A DNA stretch of 64,000 nt, taken from the NCBI GenBank assembly GCA_937888595.1, contig CALARK010000020.1:62001-126000 (forward strand). Direction: 5' to 3'. Positions 59,019 through 64,000 of the stretch are shown in pieces. How positions within the stretch are numbered: position 1 is the stretch's first letter; each line of letters opens with the position of its first letter. This DNA is from an uncultured Sterolibacteriaceae bacterium (GTDB taxonomy: Bacteria; Pseudomonadota; Gammaproteobacteria; Burkholderiales; Rhodocyclaceae). A program made the position numbers and the translations under genes. Below the pieces are notes generated by a model. The model ran no database searches. It was given only the letters and a program-made list of their open reading frames with translations, and was not told the origin of the DNA.

Positions 59019-59948
59019 CTAGCCTTTCAATTCGTCGATGGAACAGGTCGCGGTACCCAGCTTGCCGACGACGACGCCGGCGGCGCGATTGGCCCAGCGC
59101 ATCGCATCGGCCAGGTCGAGCCCGCTCGCCAGCATCACGGCCAGCGTGGCGATCACGGTATCGCCCGCGCCGCTGACATCATAAACCTCGCGGGCCAGTG
59201 CCGGCTCATGGATCGCCGCGGCGTCGGAAAACAGGGTCATGCCCTCCTCGGAGCGCGTCAGCAACAGGGCATCGATGCCCAGTTCTCCGCGCAGGCGCGC
59301 GACGCGTGCAATCAGATCGGCCTCGTCACGCCAGCGTCCGACGACTTCGCGCAGCTCGGCGCGATTCGGCGTGATGACGCTGGCGCCGGCGTAGCGCGCG
59401 TAGTCGTCGCCCTTCGGATCGACCAGCACGGGTTTGCCCTGTGCGCGCGCGATGCGGATCATTTCGGTGATGTGCGTCAGGCCGCCCTTGCCGTAGTCGG
59501 AGAGAATCACCACGTCACTTGCAGCAACGCGCTGGCGGAATTCGGCAAGCTTGGCCTGCAGCACTTCGTGCGCGGGCCAGTTCTCGAAATCGATACGCAG
59601 CAGCTGCTGCTGCCGGCCCAGCACGCGCAGCTTGACGGTGGTCGCCAGTTGCGGATCCTCGTGCAGGCTGGCATCGATGGCCGACTCGGCCAGCAGCCGC
59701 GCCAGCGCCTGGCCGGCTTCGTCGGCGCCGACGACCGACAGCAGCCCGGCCCGCGCGCCGAGCGCCGCAATGTTGCGGGCGACGTTGGCCGCCCCGCCGG
59801 GGCGTTCCTCGCTTTTCTCGACCTTGACGACGGGCACCGGCGCCTCGGGGGAGATGCGGGAAACCTCGCCGAACCAGTAGCGGTCTAGCATGACATCGCC
59901 GACGACGAGGACGCTCGCCTGGCGGGTATCGGGCAGCGGCATTGACAT
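59019..59948 (-). CDS. hldE: D-glycero-beta-D-manno-heptose-7-phosphate kinase
   Basis: A 309-residue PfkB-type kinase, corresponding only to the N-terminal (RfaE domain I) half of the bifunctional E. coli HldE. Signatures: ERPGGAANVARNIAALG and the anion-hole/catalytic YDVSGAGDTVIA. The adenylyltransferase half is not in this window and must be encoded elsewhere, as is common in betaproteobacteria. An AGG ribosome site 6 bases before the ATG at 59948 supports this start; a second ATG is 6 bases later. Confidence 0.93.
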   Translation of the reverse strand: MSMPLPDTRQASVLVVGDVMLDRYWFGEVSRISPEAPVPVVKVEKSEERPGGAANVARNIAALGARAGLLSVVGADEAGQALARLLAESAIDASLHEDPQLATTVKLRVLGRQQQLLRIDFENWPAHEVLQAKLAEFRQRVAASDVVILSDYGKGGLTHITEMIRIARAQGKPVLVDPKGDDYARYAGASVITPNRAELREVVGRWRDEADLIARVARLRGELGIDALLLTRSEEGMTLFSDAAAIHEPALAREVYDVSGAGDTVIATLAVMLASGLDLADAMRWANRAAGVVVGKLGTATCSIDELKG

Positions 59949-59959
59949 GGGTTACCTGC

Positions 59960-61147
59960 CTAGGGAGTCAGATCGAATTCTTCGGTGCGGCGCGGCGGAA
60001 AGGTTTCCCAGCCGCCGCAGGCCGGGCAGCGCCAATGGAACTGGCGTGCCTTGAAGCCGCAGTCGTCGCAGCGATAGCGCGCGACGCGACGTGTGTGGTT
60101 GTGGATCAGGTTGCGGATCAATTCGAGGTCGCCGCGGCGCTCCGGCGGTGCCAGCAGCACCTGCGCCTCGAGCAGTTTGTCGAGGCCCAGCAGGGTCGGG
60201 TTCCGGCGCAACTCGTCGCGTACCAGCACATAGGCCGTTTCCGGCCCATGTGCAGCCAGCTCCACCTGGAAGGCGATGTCCAGCAGGTCGAGCGAAGGAT
60301 GGCGCTCGAGATAGCTGCGCAGCAGGTCGAGCCCGGCCTGCTCGCGGCCAAGCGTCTTGTAGACCTCCATCATCTTGCCGGCGACGAGCGACAAATAGAC
60401 CGGATTTTGCTGCTCGATGCCCTGCCAGGCCCTCAGTGCCGTCTCGCCATCACCGACTTTTGCGGCCAGCTCGCCCCGCATCAACGTCGCACGGACGCAT
60501 TTGCGATTGGCCGCCAGTGCGGCATCGATGCGTCGCTGCGCCGCCTCGAGCCGTCCGTTGACGAGGTCGGATGACGCGAGTTCGCAGTGAAATTCGGCGA
60601 TTTCCTTCTGCCACAGGTGCTCGGCATGGCCCGGCATCTGCTCGGCGATGGCGATCGCCTTCGTCCAGTCCTTTTCCTGCTGGTAGATCTCGAGCAGGTT
60701 GCGCAAGGCCTCTTCATCGCGCAGCGTGCCGCGCAGCTTGAGGTAGATCTCCTCGGCGCGATCCAGCAAACCTGCCTTCAGATAATCCTGACCGAGTTCG
60801 GCCAGTGCGTGCAGGCGCTGGTCCTCGGTGAGCTGGGTCAATGAAGCATCGCGTTCGATCAGATGCTTGTGTACGCGGATGGCGCGATCCGTTTCGCCGC
60901 GACGCCGAAAGAGGCTGCCCAGGGCGAAATGCAGTTCGACCGTTTCAGGATCGAGCCGGGCGGCCTCGAGGAAGGCCTCGATCGCCTTGTCGGGCTGCTC
61001 GTTGAGCAGGAAATTCAATCCGGTGAAGTAGGAGCGCGGCAGGCGCCGCGACTCGCGCATCAGCTGCCGGATGTCGATGCGCGCTGCGAACCAGCCGAAA
61101 AAAAAGAATGCCGGCAGAACCAGCAGCCACCAGAGTTCGATTTCCAC
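59960..61147 (-). CDS. lapB: lipopolysaccharide assembly protein B
   Basis: A 395-residue protein with one N-terminal membrane helix (about 5-22), about nine TPR-like repeats facing the cytoplasm, and a C-terminal rubredoxin-type metal site (CDDCGFKARQFHWRCPACGG). LapB regulates LPS synthesis by bringing LpxC to the FtsH protease. Gene order lapA-lapB is conserved. The TPR segment LAAKVGDGETALRAW contains a dispersed-motif copy at 60439-60460. Confidence 0.94.
   Translation of the reverse strand: MEIELWWLLVLPAFFFFGWFAARIDIRQLMRESRRLPRSYFTGLNFLLNEQPDKAIEAFLEAARLDPETVELHFALGSLFRRRGETDRAIRVHKHLIERDASLTQLTEDQRLHALAELGQDYLKAGLLDRAEEIYLKLRGTLRDEEALRNLLEIYQQEKDWTKAIAIAEQMPGHAEHLWQKEIAEFHCELASSDLVNGRLEAAQRRIDAALAANRKCVRATLMRGELAAKVGDGETALRAWQGIEQQNPVYLSLVAGKMMEVYKTLGREQAGLDLLRSYLERHPSLDLLDIAFQVELAAHGPETAYVLVRDELRRNPTLLGLDKLLEAQVLLAPPERRGDLELIRNLIHNHTRRVARYRCDDCGFKARQFHWRCPACGGWETFPPRRTEEFDLTP
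60439..60460 (+). repeat. dispersed 22-bp motif, copy 19 (lapB)
   Basis: Antisense to lapB, CCGT-N12-GACTTT, read K-V-G-D-G-E-T-A inside a TPR helix pair. Three bases from the consensus; a TPR helix is an unusual place for an insertion, so it may be a replacement or chance. Confidence 0.5.
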
Positions 61148-61152
61148 GGTGC

Positions 61153-61449
61153 TTAACCGGCCGTCCCGACGGGTGGCTCTGCTTCGGACGGGACTGGTTG
61201 CCGGGCTGTCTGCTCGGCCTGTTTGCGCAATTTGGCGATGATGCGCCGTTGGCGCACGGCCCCGGGCAGCAGTGCCAACGCCCCCAGCAGGACGCCTCCC
61301 GCAAAGGCGGCGAGAACGACGAGCGCCAAGGGCGCCTGCCAGCTGGCATCAAAGAAGAAGCGCAGCTCGACGTCGCCGCTGTTCTTGATGGCCAGCCCCA
61401 GCAGGATCACGAACAGGACCCCGCGGAGCAGCCACATCAGCGCATTCAT
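61153..61449 (-). CDS. lapA: lipopolysaccharide assembly protein A domain protein
   Basis: A 98-residue membrane protein with two helices (about 5-22 and 40-65) and a charged cytoplasmic tail with a short coiled coil (RRIIAKLRKQAEQ). It matches the LapA domain and precedes lapB by 5 bases. In E. coli LapA and LapB work together in LPS control. The tail is Pro/Glu-rich and poorly conserved. Confidence 0.87.
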   Translation of the reverse strand: MNALMWLLRGVLFVILLGLAIKNSGDVELRFFFDASWQAPLALVVLAAFAGGVLLGALALLPGAVRQRRIIAKLRKQAEQTARQPVPSEAEPPVGTAG

Positions 61450-61462
61450 CGCCGTCTCGATG

Positions 61463-61750
61463 CTACTTGACGGTCAGGTCGACCCGCTCACGCAACTCCT
61501 TGCCGGCCTTGAAGTGCGGGACATACTTGGCCGGCACCTCCACGCGGTCGCCCGTCTTGGGGTTGCGGCCGACGCGGGGGGGACGGTAGTTGAGCGAGAA
61601 GCTGCCGAAGCCGCGAATCTCGATGCGATCGCCCTTGGCCAGGGCCTCGGACATCGCATCGAGCATCATTTTTACCGACAGGTCGGCATCTTTGACGACA
61701 AGCTGCGGAAAGCGCTCCGCCAGACGAGCGATCAACTCGGACTTGGTCAT
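61463..61750 (-). CDS. ihfB: integration host factor beta subunit
   Basis: A 95-residue DNA-bending protein of the HU/IHF family: MTKSELIARLAERFPQ start, RIEIRGFGSFSLNYR and the DNA-binding arm GRNPKTGDRVEVPAKYVPHFK. With IhfA it makes sharp bends that help, among others, sigma-54 promoters. Located directly after rpsA, the standard order in proteobacteria. Confidence 0.96.
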   Translation of the reverse strand: MTKSELIARLAERFPQLVVKDADLSVKMMLDAMSEALAKGDRIEIRGFGSFSLNYRPPRVGRNPKTGDRVEVPAKYVPHFKAGKELRERVDLTVK

Positions 61751-61772
61751 GACCGGAACTTTCCGCAGGGGC

Positions 61773-63479
61773 TTATTGCTGGTTCAGCTTGGCTTTCAGC
61801 AGGGCGCCGAGGTTGGTGGTACCGGTCGCGGCAGCGGCCGAATCGGACGCCAGCTTCTGCATCGCTTCGCTCTGCTCGGCCTGGTCCTTCGCCTTGATCG
61901 ACAGGTTGATCGAACGCGACTTGCGGTCGACGTTGATGATCAGGGCCTCGAGGCTGTCACCGACATGCAGGTGCTGGCTCAGGTCTTCGGTGCGGTCGCG
62001 CGAGAACTCGGACACGCGCAGGTAGCCCTCGACGTCGCCGCCGAGATCGATCACGGCACCCTTGGCATCGACGCTCTTGACCGTGCCGTTGACGAGGCTG
62101 TTCTTGTCGTGCGTCGCGATGAAGCTGGTGAAGGGGTCGCCATCGAGCTGCTTGACGCCCAGCGAGATGCGTTCCTTCTCGACGTCGATCGACAGCACCA
62201 CGGCCTCGACTTCGTCGCCCTTCTTGTAGTTCTGCTTGGCTTCCTCGCCAGTGGCCGACCAGGACAGGTCGGACAGGTGCACCAGGCCGTCGATGCCGCC
62301 GGGCAGGCCGATGAAGATGCCGAAGTCGGTGATCGACTTGATGGCGCCCTTCACCTTGTCGCCCTTCTTGTGGTTCATCGCGAACTCGTCCCACGGATTC
62401 GCCTGGCACTGCTTCATGCCCAGCGAGATACGGCGGCGGTCCTCGTCGATCTCGAGGATCATGACCTCGACCTCGTCGCCGAGCTGGACGACCTTGGACG
62501 GGTGGATGTTCTTGTTGGTCCAGTCCATCTCCGAGACGTGCACCAGGCCTTCGATGCCCTGCTCGATCTCGACGAACGCACCGTAATCGGTCAGGTTGGT
62601 GACCTTGCCGAACAGGCGGGTACCCTGCGGATAGCGGCGGGCGATGCCCACCCACGGATCTTCGCCGAGCTGCTTCATGCCGAGGCTGACGCGGTTCTTC
62701 TCCTGGTCGAACTTGAGCACCTTGGCGGTGACTTCGTCGCCGACGTTGAGGACTTCCGACGGGTGACGCACGCGGCGCCAGGCCAGGTCGGTGATGTGCA
62801 GCAGGCCGTCGATGCCGCCGAGGTCGACGAAGGCGCCGTATTCGGTGATGTTCTTGACGATGCCCTTGACGATGGTGCCTTCCTGCAGGTTTTCCAGCAG
62901 TTTCTGGCGCTCTTCGCCCATGTTGGCCTCGAGCACGGCGCGGCGCGACAACACGACGTTGTTGCGCTTGCGGTCGAGCTTGATGACCTTGAATTCGAAT
63001 TCCTTGCCCTCGAACGGGGTGGTGTCCTTGATCGGACGGGTGTCGACCAGCGAGCCGGGCAGGAAGGCGCGGATGCCATTGGTCATGACGGTCAGGCCGC
63101 CCTTGACCTTGCCGGTGATGACGCCCTTGACGAGGATCGCGTCGTTGAGCGCCTTGTCGAGGTCGTTCCAGGCGGCGATGCGCTTGGCCTTGTCGCGCGA
63201 CAGGCGGGTTTCGCCGTAGCCGTCTTCCAGCATCTCGATCGCGACCTGCACGAACTCGCCCGGATTGGCTTCGACTTCGCCACGGTCGTTCTTGAATTCA
63301 TCGACCGGGATGAAGGATTCGGATTTGAGGCCCGCGTTGACGACCACAAAGTTTTGATCGACGCGGACGACTTCGGCCGTGATGACTTCGCCGGCGCGCA
63401 TTTCCTGGCGCTGGAGGCTTTCTTCGAACAGGGCGGCAAAGGATTCCATGGGATTCACGGCAGCAGAGGTAGCAGACAT
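61773..63479 (-). CDS. rpsA: 30S ribosomal protein S1
   Basis: A 568-residue protein of six S1 RNA-binding repeats, for example VKNITEYGAFVDLGGIDGLLHITDLAW and VTNLTDYGAFVEIEQGIEGLVHVSEMDW. It binds mRNA leaders and delivers them to the ribosome. Full length for the family. It follows cmk by 41 bases and precedes ihfB, a nearly universal proteobacterial order. The leader upstream (ATATATCTTGG region) is AT-rich and may hold an internal promoter, but I cannot fix a -35/-10 pair. Confidence 0.97.
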   Translation of the reverse strand: MSATSAAVNPMESFAALFEESLQRQEMRAGEVITAEVVRVDQNFVVVNAGLKSESFIPVDEFKNDRGEVEANPGEFVQVAIEMLEDGYGETRLSRDKAKRIAAWNDLDKALNDAILVKGVITGKVKGGLTVMTNGIRAFLPGSLVDTRPIKDTTPFEGKEFEFKVIKLDRKRNNVVLSRRAVLEANMGEERQKLLENLQEGTIVKGIVKNITEYGAFVDLGGIDGLLHITDLAWRRVRHPSEVLNVGDEVTAKVLKFDQEKNRVSLGMKQLGEDPWVGIARRYPQGTRLFGKVTNLTDYGAFVEIEQGIEGLVHVSEMDWTNKNIHPSKVVQLGDEVEVMILEIDEDRRRISLGMKQCQANPWDEFAMNHKKGDKVKGAIKSITDFGIFIGLPGGIDGLVHLSDLSWSATGEEAKQNYKKGDEVEAVVLSIDVEKERISLGVKQLDGDPFTSFIATHDKNSLVNGTVKSVDAKGAVIDLGGDVEGYLRVSEFSRDRTEDLSQHLHVGDSLEALIINVDRKSRSINLSIKAKDQAEQSEAMQKLASDSAAAATGTTNLGALLKAKLNQQ

Positions 63480-63520
63480 AAAGGGTTAAGGTTCCAAGAT
63501 ATATCCGTCTTGACAACGGG

Positions 63521-64000
63521 TTAGTTGATAAATGACATGCGGCGTCGGACACTGTCCATCACCGCGGCCACGGCTTCCTCGATGTTCAACGCGGTGGTAT
63601 CCACCAGGTCGGCATCAGGACATTGCTTCAGGGGTGCGACACTTCTTGCGGCATCGCGCGCGTCCCGTTCCTTGAGATCATTCACGATATCCTGCAAAAG
63701 GGGGCGGATGTTATCAGGCATTCCCTTGTCGATCAACTGTTTATGACGCCTTTCGCCGCGTGCCTCGGCCGAGGCGGTCAGAAAGACCTTGACCGGCGCC
63801 TCGGGGAAGACCACCGAGCCCATGTCGCGGCCATCCGCGACCAACCCGGGGAAACGCCGGTAGGCACGCTGGCGTTCCAGAAGGGCCGCCCGCACGGCCG
63901 GGTAAGCAGCGATCTTCGATGCGCCATTGCCGACGACTTCAGCGCGGATTGCCTCGCTAACGTATTCTTTCCCAAGATAAATGTTGTCGCCCACGAACTC
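63521..64000 (-). CDS. cmk: cytidylate kinase (5' end beyond the window)
   Basis: The C-terminal 159 codons of CMP/dCMP kinase; the frame remains open to the window edge. Visible parts include REAIRAEVVGNGASKIAAYPAVR-like substrate region, GLVADGRDMGSVVFPEAPVKVFLTA and RHKQLIDKG. The P-loop is outside the window. Its position just upstream of rpsA supports the call. Confidence 0.93.
   Translation of the reverse strand, partial: EFVGDNIYLGKEYVSEAIRAEVVGNGASKIAAYPAVRAALLERQRAYRRFPGLVADGRDMGSVVFPEAPVKVFLTASAEARGERRHKQLIDKGMPDNIRPLLQDIVNDLKERDARDAARSVAPLKQCPDADLVDTTALNIEEAVAAVMDSVRRRMSFIN

Noticed and set aside
1..64000. CRISPR arrays, transposases, phage genes, toxin-antitoxin pairs
   Set aside because: None seen. 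The dispersed motif has no regular spacing and so is not a CRISPR array.

Overview
The window is a GC-rich, tightly packed chromosomal segment with no rRNA, tRNA, phage, IS element or CRISPR array. Gene content and order point to a betaproteobacterium, most likely of the Rhodocyclales. The evidence is the run cmk-rpsA-ihfB-lapA-lapB-hldE(kinase)-hldD-cysM at the right end, two adjacent cyanophycin synthetases, and many hemerythrin and c-di-GMP proteins. The species cannot be fixed from the sequence alone. About 58 protein genes are supported. No stretch of more than 300 bases lacks a gene.

Layout. 1-6.0 kb: the 3' end of a RelA/SpoT gene, a membrane acyltransferase, a FliD-like orphan and an 81-residue orphan (both behind good sigma-54 promoter matches), and a large GGDEF-EAL-CZB receptor. 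6.0-7.6 kb: mobA and moaA. 7.7-15.5 kb: eight co-oriented, mostly overlapping genes for membrane-lipid modification, divergent from a MerR/B12-binding photoreceptor regulator of the CarH/LitR type; a 13-bp inverted operator pair lies between them. 15.5-19.2 kb: two sensor kinases. 19.2-24.3 kb: ankyrin protein, tatD, holB, tmk, mltG and ygfZ. 24.3-29.9 kb: NRDE protein, L,D-transpeptidase, tadA, a DsbA-like protein, then EAL-HDOD, GGDEF, CheC and a response regulator. 30-33.8 kb: ppdK and rdgC. 33.8-41.4 kb: cyanophycin locus (cphA, a degenerate cphA paralogue, an ABC transporter, a DUF1854 protein). 41.5-50.0 kb: a six-gene c-di-GMP/hemerythrin two-component cluster. 50.1-54.2 kb: glgX-malQ glycogen turnover. 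54.2-64 kb: exonuclease, a tiny lipoprotein, an AsmA-like protein, then the cysM-to-cmk run.

The most unusual feature is a dispersed 22-bp motif, CCGT-N12-GACTTT, that I find 19 times in both orientations. Four copies lie outside coding sequence: one forms a terminator-like hairpin and one supplies part of a stop codon. A fifth lies in a possible 5' extension of a kinase gene. The other fourteen lie inside unrelated genes and are read almost only as R-x-A-S-A-D-F, A-V-P-P-A-P-T-F or K-V-G-A-G-G-T-A. It behaves like a coding-tolerated mobile palindromic element or a genome-wide recognition signal such as an uptake sequence. A second oddity is short AT-rich patches inside otherwise GC-rich conserved genes (holB, the ABC transporter).

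Working picture: a versatile, probably motile, redox-sensing organism that stores nitrogen as cyanophycin and carbon as glycogen, uses light and B12 to control lipid remodelling, and invests heavily in c-di-GMP and oxygen signalling.
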